Shown here: positions 11,816 to 23,530 of the stretch, in pieces
Numbering within the stretch: the first letter of the stretch is position 1
How the letters are laid out: each line of letters starts with the position of its first letter
Assembly: GCF_003255815.1 (NCBI RefSeq)
Contig: NC_037669.1
Span: 118,780,021 to 118,844,020, forward strand
DNA: 64,000 bases
Direction: 5' to 3'
DNA from: Theropithecus gelada
Taxonomy: Eukaryota; Chordata; Mammalia; Primates; Cercopithecidae
Made by a program: the position numbers and the translations under genes
The notes under the pieces: generated by a model
What the model was told of the DNA's origin: nothing
Seen by the model: only the letters and a program-made list of their open reading frames with translations
Databases searched by the model: none

Positions 11816-13341
11816 GTGTAAGCTGCTTCTGTTCACATTGTTTCTTGTTATTCATTTTTAGTTGATAACGCTTTTAAAAGTTTCATTCATAATGAGGATG
11901 ACTTTTCTTTTTAAGAAAAGAATCATCCTTTTCACTACTGCCCTTTTCCTGCTACCTGCATAAAATGACAAACCAAGGTTTCCAACCTAATGTGACTTCA
12001 AATAATGAAAATTAACAGTGTGTCTTATTTGGAGAGACAGAAAGCAACAGAGAATCCTGCCAAGAACTAGTCCTAATTACATCCAGAAACCAGCAGAACA
12101 GAAATCAGAAGGAGGAGGGCTGTGAGAACTGAAGAGTTTTCTCATAACTGCGGTAGTTCTTTTGCATATATAGAAATGTTTAGAATGTCCTTTGCACAGC
12201 TGCAAAGTATTAAGAACTCTGTAAACACATACAAGGTAAGCGTCACCATACACACTCCTAACAGACATTTAGAGGCAGAACCCTATGGCCAGGGGATGGC
12301 TCTTTACAACAGTATGATGTGAGAGGTGACTGAGGTGCCACATACCTCAGGATGCCACCGCCAAGGGTCTGTTATATAGTGCCTGCAATGTCCACCCCTA
12401 GAGTCAATCCTGTGCCTCCAAAAGGTTCTTATCAAGATGAAAAGGTGTTGCTTCAGTGAGAAAGCACAGTAAAAGCCTCAGAAAACATTCGTACAGATCC
12501 CTTTCTCTGGTATGTCCGCTGTAGCCTGATCCTTTAACATGGAACCACCTGAGCACTACACTATGCAGGCTCTTAAGGGCAAGCAGCAAATATCAGCAGG
12601 TGCCCAGAGCAAGCACTCAAAACTCATGCAGCCCCACGCTCTGGGATCCTGTCTTGGAGACTCACCTCTGTTCTTTGTTCTTTTGAATTGCCGTCTATCC
12701 TTCCCCTTTCCCTACTTCCTCTTGTGTTTCTCTGCCACTTTTGGTTTTTCCTTCTCCCTCACTCTGTCTTCCCCTTGTGCTTTCACCTGGGTTCAACACA
12801 CAGGCCCCAAGCCTCTGCCATGCCCACTTAGGCCAATGCTAAATGTTAAAACCCAAAGGAAAGAACGGAGGCTTGAAAGAATGAGGGAGACACAGGATGG
12901 AGACTCTGGGAGCAGAATGAGGAAGAAAAATATCAGGCACAGAGGCCACTGCCTAGGCTGAGCCTCAGTGACATAGAGGCAATGACAAAACATGGTAAAT
13001 CTTGGGATGGTCCGCTGAGAGGGACATTTCTAATGCACTTTACCTACACTTAACAATTTTGCCCATTACAGAAAAGTTAGAGTTAATGCCAAGTAACAGC
13101 TTGGAGCCAAGGATGTTAATGCTTCTAACACAATTAAACATATTTAACACAATTAAACACAATTAAAAAGACAAATAGTTTCTTCTTCTGAGATTTTTTT
13201 AAGTGTAACCCCACTTTTTCATAAAGCTTGATTATTTTGACCATTTATAAAACAGATACATTAACAGATTCTTCTTTTCTTATTAGCTTTAGAGAAAGTT
13301 TTAATAAGATTAATTAAAGAAAGATTTAATAAAAATGTGAG
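11816..13341. other. Intronic sequence without recognised elements
   Basis: Contains a 140-codon open frame (12539-12961, plus) whose translation is low-complexity, with no recognisable domain; I do not call it a gene. Short repeats of ACAATTAAACA occur near 13130-13165. Confidence 0.4.
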
Positions 13342-13479
13342 TTTTTTTTTTTTTTCTTTTTAGAGATGGGGTCTCACTATGTTGCCCAGGCTGGTCTCAA
13401 ACTCCTGGGCTCAAGGGCTTCTCCTACTTCAGCCTCCTGAGTAGCTAGGATTACAGGCATGGACCACCTTATCCAGCTT
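13342..13479 (-). mobile_element. Free left Alu monomer (FLAM)
   Basis: Reverse-orientation single Alu arm: poly-T, then AGAGATGGGGTCTCACTATG to TTACAGGCATGGACCACC. No second arm. Confidence 0.85.
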
Positions 13480-13819
13480 TGAAAGTATGATTAACCAAAA
13501 TTGTTAAGCAGCTTCTGCTTAGAGTTGAGGTAAGATATGCAGGGCAAGCTAAATCACAGACATGTGGAAGAAATCATCAAAACATAAACATGGTGTACAA
13601 CATGGATGGGTGGCCTCAGGTCTCTCGGCTACACAGGCAAACGGGAATGAGGTGACCACATCTGAGAGACCTAAGTTGTTTCCCAAGTTTACTCACATTT
13701 GACTAAATACCTTGTCTTTTTTTTCTTTGCATTAGTAATTCTTTTAATTGGGAGACCAAGCACTGCATCTTGAAACCATCCACAACACTCTGTAACCTTC
13801 CCGTGAACTAATGGAGCAC

Positions 13820-14230
13820 AGTGAGCAGGAGAGCAGGCAGAGAATGACAGAGAGGCAGGCCAGCACTAACAAGGAAGGCTGGCAGCCAGGCAGCGTGATT
13901 GGATTTCACTCCAGGTGTGAGAAGGTGGCCTGAGGTAGGCTAATGACATCAGAAAGTTTTTATTTGGAAATAAACCTCAGGATCTATGTGGAGAATGCTT
14001 CCTGGTGGGGCAAAAAGTAAAGCAGAGAGACCAGTGAAAAGAGCTGTCCTACCCTACCCTAGTGAGATGATGGCGCAGGGTCCAGCAATGGTAGTGGAAA
14101 TGAAGTGGATACGGCAGAGGATGGATTCAGCACACACTCCTGAGATAAAGTCAACAGGACATGCTAAAGACTGAAGAGGAAGATGAGAACACAGAGTGAA
14201 GACTGTAAAGTGAGGAATGGGCGGTAAGGA
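13820..14230 (-). repeat. L2 LINE internal fragment
   Basis: GATCTATGTGGAGAATGCTT, AGAGAGACCAGTGAAAAGAG and GAGATGATGGCGCAGGGTCC follow reverse-complement L2 body order. An open frame across it is not intact L2 protein. Confidence 0.55.
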
Positions 14231-14429
14231 AGGAGAGGAAGTGGAGAAATACTGCCAAAGAGGGAAAAGGGGACAGGAGGTAGCAACTGGAGGGGGATGT
14301 GGAATCAAGTGAGGAGGTTTTGTTTTACTGGGTGGGGAGCAGTAAGATACTACTGTACGTTGCTGGAAGTAATCCAGCAGAGGAAGAGATTGAGGAATCA
14401 GGAAGGGAGATGTCTGCATCAGTGGTGAG

Positions 14430-14560
14430 AAGGCATGAAATGCATTCAACTAACAAACATTTACTGAGCACCTATTATACATTTTTTGTTCTTAAGAGGT
14501 TCATAGTGCAATGCAGGAGAAAATAATATAAATTATTAAGCAGCAAGGTCAGCTCCAACA
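14430..14560 (-). repeat. L2 LINE 3' fragment
   Basis: TTCAACTAACAAACATTTAC, TGAGCACCTATTATACATT and AGGTTCATAGTGCAATGCAG resemble the reverse complement of the L2 3' end. Confidence 0.6.
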
Positions 14561-15469
14561 AAGGTATATACAAAGAATTAATATACAATGATTGATAGAG
14601 TGTGAATACACTATATGATATATTAGAGCAGGGGGCATGCACTGACACCAAATAAATTATTAACTTATTTGAATTATGAATATATTTTGGGTAAATATTT
14701 TCCCAGCACTTGCTCTCAATTCTACTTTTCACAAAATAAAAATTTGCTTTTATGCTTCTGAAGAAGGTACAAAGATAAAATATCTATTTAGTTATAAAAC
14801 TGAGCAAGCCCAACTGTTGTAATAAAAATTTTTAATTAACATTAGAGGTAATAGTTCAATTCCTAATAATTTTTTAAAGTTTCACTTACTGTCTAAATTG
14901 TTTCCCCCAAGTGCTACTTGACTGAGCTCACAAATAACTTCTCGAGTTCACAAATAACTCTCTATTCCACAATGTTCAGTAACTAGTGACAAAGGAGATT
15001 TAGAGGAAAAAAGGTACCATGATTTTTATGAGCTACACATTTGGAAGGACTAATTCCAGGAGCAAGGGTGGGTTCACAGTGTCCTGCGCGTCTTGCCGAG
15101 ATCACTCCTGTGTGAAGCCAAAACCTGATCCTCTGAGCATGCAGCTCTGACCAACCAAGCAAACTCGTCAAGCACAACATGGCATGAATAAACAGCCATT
15201 TTATTTCAAAGATCTGTACACTATCTGAAAATGGCTCACTTCAGAAGTCATCCACTTTTCAATGTTTCAAGAATACAAACTGAATGAGGGAAGATTTTGT
15301 TCTCTAAAATCACAATATTAAAAAAAAAAGATACAGTAATTCTACAACAAAAACACTTACCTCTAGAAATGCTAAGGTTTGAAATCACAAATCTTTGAAT
15401 CCCAAAGTAAATCAAATACTGCGTTACTGCGTTTCCCACTTAGACAATTTGACTTAAATTCCCCTCTTC
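14561..15469. other. Intronic sequence flanking the FNDC3B exon
   Basis: No repeats recognised. This repeat-poor flank lies immediately downstream, in gene sense, of the coding exon. Confidence 0.4.
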
Positions 15470-15479
15470 CTACACCAAC
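15470..15479 (-). other. FNDC3B: 5' splice site after FNDC3B coding exon
   Basis: The exon ends CAG and the intron begins GTTGGTGTAG on the minus strand. The GT at 15478-15479 restores the known protein frame. A second GT lies four bases further on (GTTG|GTGTAG) and would shift the frame if used. Confidence 0.8.
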
Positions 15480-15590
15480 CTGCTGAGCTGCATCTCCATT
15501 CACCAAGTGGGGCATCATGGCTACCTCTCCGTTCAGCAATGGTGGCAGTTCCAGAGGGATTTGGTCGGTCATCATCATTGTGACGTACAT
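15480..15590 (-). CDS. FNDC3B: FNDC3B first coding exon (N-terminal 37 codons)
   Basis: The minus strand reads MYVTMMMTDQIPLELPP and continues through NGEVAMMPHLVNGDAAQQ. I recognise this as the N-terminus of FNDC3B (FAD104), an endoplasmic-reticulum-associated membrane protein of about 1200 residues with nine fibronectin type III repeats and a C-terminal transmembrane anchor, linked to adipocyte and osteoblast differentiation. The segment here precedes all FN3 domains and contains only a short acidic/hydrophobic leader. The start is the ATG at 15588-15590. The coding part ends at 15480 in phase 0 after GCT-CAG-CAG, followed by a GT donor at 15478-15479; the known protein continues with V-I-L-V, so the next exon should begin with a GTT codon. 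No frameshift or stop is present. If the intron is read through, the frame runs to a stop at 15372. The other exons were not found in this window. Confidence 0.95.
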
Positions 15591-15618
15591 TCATGGAGAA
15601 CTTCCCTCAGCTGGCTTC
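15591..15618 (-). other. FNDC3B: FNDC3B 5' UTR part of the exon
   Basis: Twenty-eight bases of untranslated leader lie between the splice acceptor and the start codon. They end CTCCATGAATG, so an upstream ATG (15592-15594) overlaps the main start region, four bases away and out of frame. Neither ATG has a purine at -3 (T in both), so both contexts are weak by Kozak criteria. Confidence 0.85.
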
Positions 15619-15656
15619 CTGCAAGAGAACCACCACTTTTAAAAAAGTACTCAGGA
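15619..15656 (-). other. FNDC3B: 3' splice site preceding FNDC3B coding exon
   Basis: Reading the minus strand into the exon gives a run of T, then GTGGTTCTCTTGCAG, and the exon begins with G at 15618. The AG is complementary to plus-strand CT at 15619-15620. The pyrimidine content and CAG|G junction are typical of a functional U2-type acceptor. The branch point cannot be fixed by eye. Confidence 0.8.
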
Positions 15657-16950
15657 CCACAAAAATCACCTGTAACATAACAAGTCAGCAATCTAAGTGC
15701 TCCATCATGAAACCTAAGTTATTCTAATCTGAGAGCCCTGTATTACTATGTCAGGCCCCAAAGTGGGGTAGAACAAAGGCAAAGAAATAGCCTCAACTAG
15801 GAGACAAAAGACCAGAATCTCTAAGTGGCCATGTGAACATAACTTGCCTGTATCTCAGATATATCCAGGGAAACTTGTGCAGTCAGGCTTAAAGGTAGAT
15901 GCCATTGTTTCTATTCTGTTTATTCCATTTATTCCAATGAAATTCATACACATTTTCAAAATAACACAAAGCCTACTTTCATCCCATAATGGTATTTGCC
16001 ACCGTCATTTAGCTTTGCAATACAATAGAACGAAAATAACAGTAAATTCCTATTTACAATTATAACTTATTCCTTAAGAAGTGTTTACATATTCTTCAAT
16101 TATGCCTAAAATATATGGCAAAGATGGACAAAGGAGAAACGAACAAATATAAATACACACAGACACTCTCACACAATTTTAAATGATCTGAGGAACAATT
16201 GCCATATAGCCCACAGTTAAATTTATCATTCATAATAGAGTCCCCAAAATTTCAAATTCAAGGACGTTTGGTCAATGAACCCTTTAATTCCTAATACTCA
16301 AATCAGACAAAATAATGGGGCAAATTTTTAAACAATTGCCTCAAATATGTCTCAGGTAGATATGACAGAAATAAAATACTTATTCTCATTCTTAAATACC
16401 TCCACTCTAAATGTTAAATATATGTCTCCTCCTTCCATCCCACCCAGAAAAAGCCCTCTCTTGGAAGTATCAAAAGATATATAAAAGCCACCCAAGAGAT
16501 TATAAACTTTTTTATTTTAAATAGGCAAAATTTTACCTGTTTATTATACACCCATTTGGAGAAACAAATTGTTTTAAGCAACAAAAAAACGAAGTCTTAT
16601 CCCAACCAGAAAAGCAAATTCTATAATAACAGGTCTTATAATTCGGTGTTAATAGTACCATCATGCTGTTTTATGAGGCAATTACTCAGTTCCTAAGCAA
16701 ATAAAAGTACCAAGCCCAAAGTCTGATAGTTTATCCTCATGAAAGAAAACAGATTCTTTTACAATTAAAACTAAGATAGTCCCCGTTGATGTCATCATGA
16801 CTTAATTGTTTGAACTATGAATAGGTCAAATGATGGAGAAGAAATCTAATGTCTATTTCAATTTCATTCCTAATATTCTTTATCTTACTAATAATGCATG
16901 AGAGAAAAATGGCTATTTTCTCAACTTGGTGACACTACACAGGCCTATCT
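15657..16950. other. Intronic sequence without recognised elements
   Basis: AT-rich; nothing supported. Confidence 0.4.
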
Positions 16951-17226
16951 TTTCTTTTTTTTTTTTTTTTTTAAATGGAGTCTCACTGTATTGCCTAGGC
17001 TGGAGTGCAGTGGCATGATCTCAGTTCACTGCAACCTCCACCTCCCAGGTTCAAGCGATTCTCCTGCCTCAGCCTCCTAAGTAGCTGGGATTACAGGCGC
17101 GTGCCACTCTGCCCAGCTAATTTTCGTATTTTTAGTAGAGACAGGGTTTTGCCATGTTGGCCAGGCCAGTCTTGAACTCCTGACATGACCTCAGGTGATC
17201 CACCTGCCTCGGCCTCCCAAAGTGCT
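16951..17226 (-). mobile_element. AluS element, 5'-truncated
   Basis: Poly-T then reverse Alu text, ending at CCTCCCAAAGTGCTAA, so the head of the left arm is missing. It lies about 1.3 kb upstream of the FNDC3B exon in gene sense. Confidence 0.92.
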
Positions 17227-19558
17227 AAGTATGATGTCTCATTTAATGTTTCTTCGAAATGGCAGGTTGGATTAACAGGGCAGTAATTTACATTAAGGGG
17301 TCTGAGTATAAGCATCTAAGAGTGGAGAAGCACTTTCACCTCTTCTTCCCCTTTCCTTGGGCACTCGCTATTGAGGCTGTGGTGCAGACTGTGGCTCTGT
17401 GTCTCCTCTGCATCCCCTCTGCTACATTAGTGAGTACCAAAGCTCTCTCCCGCTTGGCATGGTTCTGACATCTCACAGGTGAGTCTAACTAAGGATAGAA
17501 GCTCTTCTCTCTTATCCAACAAGGCAACAGGAGTAAACCCATTTCAGGGCCTCCCCCTAGGTCTTTTCAGCCTCCATGGGTCCTTCTATTAGGCCAGTGT
17601 ACAGTAAATAATGATACAGGTTTAGAGAGTTGAAATGGGAGGAGGGAGATGAGGGTCCTTAGGACCTGCTTTGGGGTGAAGCTCTTTATACTCCATGTGG
17701 TCCACCCCATCTAACCAAAGTTTTTAACACTTGGATTTGCAGCTCATATCCAATTAATGGTGCTATTTCGTTCCTATTTCTCATTGTTTCTTGTGTGAGT
17801 CCTGTGGGGGAGTGGGGAGGTTGGACTGAGAAGACAGTTGTGATCTGGTACAAAATTTAGGCATCCCTGGTCTCCTGTCTCTAGTACCAAAGAATGTCTC
17901 AACACCAACAACACATCTAACACTAACGATTCTAACCTTCTGGTAGGCATTGTGTTAGTTAACAGGACTGCTGTCAATGAGACATAGCAATCCAAGCCCG
18001 CTAAACAGCACAGGTGTCAGTCCTAAGCAGGGCATTAACTCCAGGTTCTGCAAGTGTGGGATAAGGTAAATGGATCCCGCAGACCCAGGCCTACAAAGGC
18101 CTTACAGAAGTAGGATAGAAGAGCATGGGGACTGACACAGATGTGCAAAACCATCTCTTTTCATAAGGGATTTTACCCCCAAAAGAAACCAAAGAAGTCC
18201 ACTGGCACAAGGAGATCGTTATATTTGCTTCTGAAAACGTCATAGGCAACTTGAGGTGAGATGCCTGAAAATTTTGCTCTACTACATGATGGACTTTCCA
18301 CCCATACAGTGTTCAGTCGTTACCAGAAATGACTGGGAGGGGAGTGGAGGAAGGGGAAACAGGGAAGCTGTATGTACAAACACTCCTGAGAGAGATACAG
18401 TGGGAACATATAAATATCATACACTCCAAAGCTTCAACTCCACCCAACAGTCACACCGTTAACCATGGAGAAAACAGGAGAATTAATAAAGTGAATGAAT
18501 AAAGGCCACTGTGAACCCCACCAGTCTCACTCAGCCATAACCAACATTGCTGATCTTCTCCCTCAGCCACCAGCTTGCTAGAATCCAAGGCCTTCTTTGT
18601 AATCCCCAACAGTTTCACCAGATAAACCAGACTTTCCTGACAAGAATATAAGGTAACAGATTCAGTTAGATGGGGCCTACATGCAGCCAACAATGTTTAA
18701 ATCCCCATTTCTATGCTCCATGCACACACAGAGAATACTTTTATTTGCCTAGAATGCAAGAGACATAGAAAGAAATGAATTATTTCGAGGCAAGGAACTG
18801 CCCAGCTACTTAAAAGGCAACTGCCTGCCAAGCTGTCCCTTAAAGTGATCATAGAATAGAAACAACTTAGTCCATGCTCCATAGAAAATAGACTAGAGAC
18901 AAGGCAAGGAAGAAAAGTATAAAAGCATGAAAGCATAAAACTTAGGCTTCACAGCAGTATCTTTCTGGTTATTCCCCAGGCATGAAAAGGGAAACGTGGT
19001 GAGTGTTCCTAATAGAAAGTCACAGATTCAGGTTGTGAACTGGGGAAACCACACTGCAAAACCATCAACAGTTAAAGCAGGTTAGGTCGGGCCAGGAGGC
19101 CTGGGAAGGCTTGTCATGAGCAGTCATCACTCCATGGTGACAGCAACCCAAAAGTGAACCTCCTCAGTTTTAACCAGTAACTGAGACAAAACTACACATG
19201 GACTTAACTCTCAACAGGGTGGCTCAACTCAGCTGTGAGGAAACCTTGGGAATACCTACCTGACGCGAGCCGACAAAGCTTTTCAATGGAATTAAAAGAG
19301 GAAGCAATGGATGTGGAAGGCTTTTATCCATACAGTTAACTTTAAGAACCAAAGCTTACTCTATTTGTTTGTAATGATTCTGAATGGAAATTACACATGT
19401 TCTTCATTAAAGAGCAGGCTGGCCATAGATTTTTTATTAGGGATTTCAGGACAGTTTATAAGAATACTGTGTTCAGTCATAAAGTGATGGATTAGGATGT
19501 CACAGAAACATTTTGACCTTACATATACAGAGCTATTATCACCCCACCCCTACTTAAA
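17227..19558. other. Intronic sequence without recognised elements
   Basis: About 2.3 kb with no repeat or gene that I can support. Confidence 0.4.
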
Positions 19559-19834
19559 TTTTTTGTTTTTTGTTTTTTGTTTTGTTTTTATCGAGACAGA
19601 GTCTCGCTCTGTTGCCCAGGATGGAGTACAGTGGCGTGATCTCGGCTCACCACAAACTCCGCCTCCTGGGTTCAAGCTATTCTCCTGCCTCAGACTCCCG
19701 AGTAGCTGAGACTACAAGCATGTGCCACCATGCCCAACTATTTTTTGTATTTTTAGTAGAGACAGGGTTTCACTATGTTGGCCAGGCTGGTCTAGAACTC
19801 CTGACCTTGTGATCCACCTGCCTCAGCCTCCCAA
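19559..19834 (-). mobile_element. AluS element, 5'-truncated
   Basis: Begins with a (TTTTTG)n tail, GAGACAGAGTCTCGCTCTGT, and ends at CCTCAGCCTCCCAATAAG; the 5' head is missing. Confidence 0.9.
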
Positions 19835-21432
19835 TAAGTTCTTATGCTGAATTGTAATGTTTTTTTCTTTCTCTTTTCTTCATTAACCACACTCCCTCCA
19901 GTCTCAGCGCCTTTTCCTAAATTTGCTGTCTTAAATTTTCTTTGGGCTGGGCAGCCAGATTGTCAGTTACATACACACACGGAGAGGAGGAGTCCCTGAA
20001 TACAGTTTCGGAAGTTCCCTGTGTGCTTTGTGCAGGCTTCCTTTTCACCACCAGCTGATTGTCAGCTGTGAAGGTAGCTGAGCAGGCCAGATGTGTGATC
20101 TCTCGGTAACTGCACTATAACTCATTTTCATCTCAGTCAAAAAGGCTCAGTAGAAACCACCCTGACTAAACACTTATTTTCTTGGTCTGGGTTCCTTCTT
20201 CCCTAGACAGATGTGTATCTGAGCTGGCCAAATCTATCACAGGACTCAGGCATTTTGGTCAAGGCTATACCACATCCACACTGTCCCCCAACACACCACA
20301 GAGATGTGATAATGAATCCATTCTTGAAATCAATCACCCTTTACAAATGAAGAAATGCACTGCAAAACTAATAAGAAAAAAACAGAAACTAGATCATCTC
20401 TACTACAAGGCATTTATTTGTCGAATCCTATGGACTTCTCTTTCCCCTTCACAGAGCACCAGGGTTTCTCTCTCCTATTCTTTATTTTGTTTGTACCCAT
20501 ACTTCCATTTCAAAGAATTTGGTAATAACCACAGGCCCTCACAACCTCTCCCCCTAACCACACATAACACTAAAACCACAAGTGCTTCACGCCCAGCTAG
20601 TTCTATTCTTTTGATTGACAGGGAAAGGCTGCCACGTGGGCACTTGAGATTAACTTCTAGCAAGACCCAGCATTTCCAACAACCCCTGAGCTCAAATGCA
20701 GGGTTTGGAGCAGGACACTCTGGAAACAGAATGAACAGATCCTCACTATTAGTAAGACATTTAATTCCACCCAATTATGTCCCCAAAGCTTTTAAAGAAA
20801 CTTTACTTTAAAAGAATATTACAAAAGATCTTCAGTTTTTGCATTTCTCTAGGCAACTAGCTTATTCCTTTTTCTTCTTATTTTGCTTCCTCTTTTCCAA
20901 GTTAAAAAAGATTTTCCATGGTACTTTGGTCCCAGCCTATACTAAGAAACATACTGGCCAAATTCACGAAAAACAGCGATTCGCAGAAGAGAACTGCAGG
21001 CCCACCTGCAAAGGCCAAAGCAATTATATACTAGGAAGAACGTCTAACTTAAAACAAAGCCAAAGCCCTAATTACTGCTGGGAGAGTTTTTAAGTCTGTG
21101 AAACTGGCCTTCAAATTAGTAACAAAATGTCCTGGTCTTCACTCTGTAAGCCAATGACTGAAATTTTCTTACATTAATTCAAGATGTGAGTTAGCAGTAC
21201 AGTACGCAAATTAATTTCAAATGACAAGAGAAAAAGAAACATAACAGTACCAAAAGGAACAAAGTATACCCATCAGAACCAAACCCGCTGGGCCAGGCTG
21301 GATGAGAGGAGTTGATTCCCTGAGTTCAATTACAAGCCAGGCTGAGGCTCCCAGGCTCACTTCACCAGCACCCTAATGAGGCCTCCCACTAACTTTGACT
21401 ATCCTGGAGCAGTGTTTAAAAAGTCAATGGAA
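19835..21432. other. Intronic sequence; possible MIR near 20300-20395
   Basis: A TTTACAAATGAAGAAATGCA stretch suggests a reverse MIR. A 209-codon open frame (20182-20811, plus) starts with TTG, spans this relic, and has no protein-family resemblance. Confidence 0.35.
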
Positions 21433-21577
21433 AACTGGGCATGGTGGTGCACACCTGTAGTCCCAGCTACTCAGGAGGCTGAGGCAAGATGATGGCTTCA
21501 GCCCAGGTAGTTTGAGTCCAGCCTGGGCAACATAGCAAGACCTTGTCTCTTTTTTTTTTTTTAAAAAAAAAAAAAAA
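21433..21577 (+). mobile_element. Alu monomer ending in T13A15
   Basis: One Alu-like arm (TGGGCATGGTGGTGCACACC to CATAGCAAGACCTTGTCTC) is followed by 13 T and then 15 A. Confidence 0.8.
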
Positions 21578-22021
21578 GGTTGATGGAGTAATATAACAAA
21601 TAAGTAGAATGTCTGTGTTCAGTTTTAACTTTTTACTTCCATACTCCAATTCAAAACCCATCAAATACAAGGACCCATAAAGCAACTTGAAAATAATATC
21701 AGAAGTCATACCACTATAGTTAACTATGATTCCATGTACTCCATAAAGCTAGTGTCTTTTCCAATACAGATTAACCAATCACCTTCACACACTTTAAACA
21801 TAACAACACGTAATCAGTTTGCTCTGCTACATGCTTTACTGTAGCCTGAAAAATATATTGTCACAGACACATTAGGTAAAATCAGCTCAATTCATGAAAA
21901 TGTCCTTCTCTACTAAAAATACCCACTGACTTCTAATAGTGAGAATCTATGGTGGGTCAAGTTTCAGAAAATACAGCAGAGAAACATCCTGGCCATTTGT
22001 ATAACAGTAATAAGGGGAATG

Positions 22022-22156
22022 ACCGGGCATGGTAATCCCAGCACTTTGGGAGGCCGAGGCAGGGGGACTGCTTGAGCTCAGAAGTTCAAGACCCACGTGT
22101 GTAACATGGCGAAACCCTGTCTGTGTTTTGGTTTTTTAACAATAATAATAATAATG
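22022..22156 (+). mobile_element. Alu left-arm fragment with internal deletion
   Basis: CCGGGCATGGTAATCCCAGC lacks about 15 bases of the normal Alu start. The arm ends at GCGAAACCCTGTCTGTG, then a T-rich and (AAT)n tail. Confidence 0.8.
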
Positions 22157-23374
22157 GGAACAAAATATTTCTGATTCAGCGGGGTGGGGGAAACCACATG
22201 AATACTCAAAATGCAATCTGACTTATTGAATCACAGAAAATACAACTTTGCTATATTGTGTTTGGAAAAAGAAGGGTTTGGGAGGTTACTAAGAAATTAC
22301 TATACTCTATATAACTCTTGTAAAACAATAAAATAGCTAATGTTTTATGAATGATTATAAGACTAGTTTCTAAATGGCTTCCAATATAAAACCTAAACCT
22401 AATAAAAATTTATTATGACAAACATTTGTGCAGCTGATTTACATTGGTTTGTGCCTTGACTGTAGTAAAAAAAAAAAAATAAACATCTAGAGAAGTTAAA
22501 ATTTGATACAGAATCATATACCACAGAAAAAAGAAAAGAAAAACTGCATTCATGAACCTCCCCCCATATGAGTGGCCTTTATGTATAAATGCCATCAGTC
22601 ACAAGGACAGACAACTTCCTAAATGTGTACTTCCTAAGTTTTATTATTAGCAAAACTTAGAAAAAAGAGGGAGAGAGAGAGCAAAGCAAGACAGTCAGTT
22701 GCACACATTCTTACAACTAATAGAATGTCAAAGTATCATTTACTGTTTTATTTTCCTCATTAGAAAAACCTCTTTCCTTCCTGATCAATGCTGGCTTTGA
22801 AAGGTTGACTGAGGTTTCACGACCTAGAAACTCTGAAAATAGTTGTCATTTCTAGCCTTTCAGCAAAACCAGAAACTGCTTTCTGATAATAACTATGGAA
22901 ACACCAACAGCGTCAAAAGAAAGAAAAAAATCTCATTAAAACCAAATAGAACACTACGTGATCTTCTTTACCTCTGAAATTCTGGGGAATCTGCTCATTC
23001 ATCAACACACACCAGACTATTTTGACCACTTACCTGCTACTGTGAGAATATGGCTTTTCCTTCTCTTCCCAGTAACACCACACCAGTGCCTTGGCATTGG
23101 CTCTGCCCATGTGGAATTAGCATGTGGTCATTATGAACCTGATGTGGGACACTGCCATTGGACAGGAGAAACCTAGAGGTGGTTTTAGTACTTTTCCTTG
23201 AGCTAATCCCTCCTGTACACTTCAGGCAAACATTCCCCCTTGCTTTTTAAAAAATCAAATTAAGTAGCGCAAAAAAAAAGGATATGGAGAGGGACTAAGA
23301 ACTGTTATTAGAATTTTTCACAGCCCCTCTGCTAAAAATAGCTTAAAATAAATAAATAAATAAAAAACACTATA

Positions 23375-23530
23375 GTGGATAGGCACCAGCACTGAGTATT
23401 AGAAAATATGAGTTCTAATCTGGGATTTGTCAATAAAATAATCAGCTCTGAACTTCAGCAATTAATTTCCTCTCTTATAAAATGACAATATTATAAATCT
23501 GTAATATGCCCTTAAGGTTCCTTTCTGATC
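23375..23530 (+). repeat. MIR-like SINE relic
   Basis: ATATGAGTTCTAATCTGGGA followed by CTCTTATAAAATGACAATAT suggests MIR or MIR3, heavily decayed. Confidence 0.4.

Larger units (their letters stand above)
1..15479 (-). other. FNDC3B: FNDC3B intron downstream of first coding exon (partial)
   Basis: This follows the donor at 15479 and runs off the window edge. No segment matching the next coding exon, which should begin V-I-L-V-Q-V, was recognised, so the intron is longer than 15.4 kb. It is filled with Alu, MIR, L2 and L1M relics listed separately. Confidence 0.8.

Noticed and set aside
12539..12961. 140-codon open frame on the plus strand
   Set aside because: No recognisable domain, no supporting splice or promoter context; composition looks like translated non-coding DNA.
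13820..14230. Open frames over an L2 fragment as possible LINE protein
   Set aside because: The fragment is decayed and its frames do not show reverse-transcriptase motifs.
20182..20811. 209-codon open frame on the plus strand, the longest in the window
   Set aside because: It starts with TTG, crosses a possible MIR relic, and shows no domain, signal or family resemblance; a chance frame is likely.
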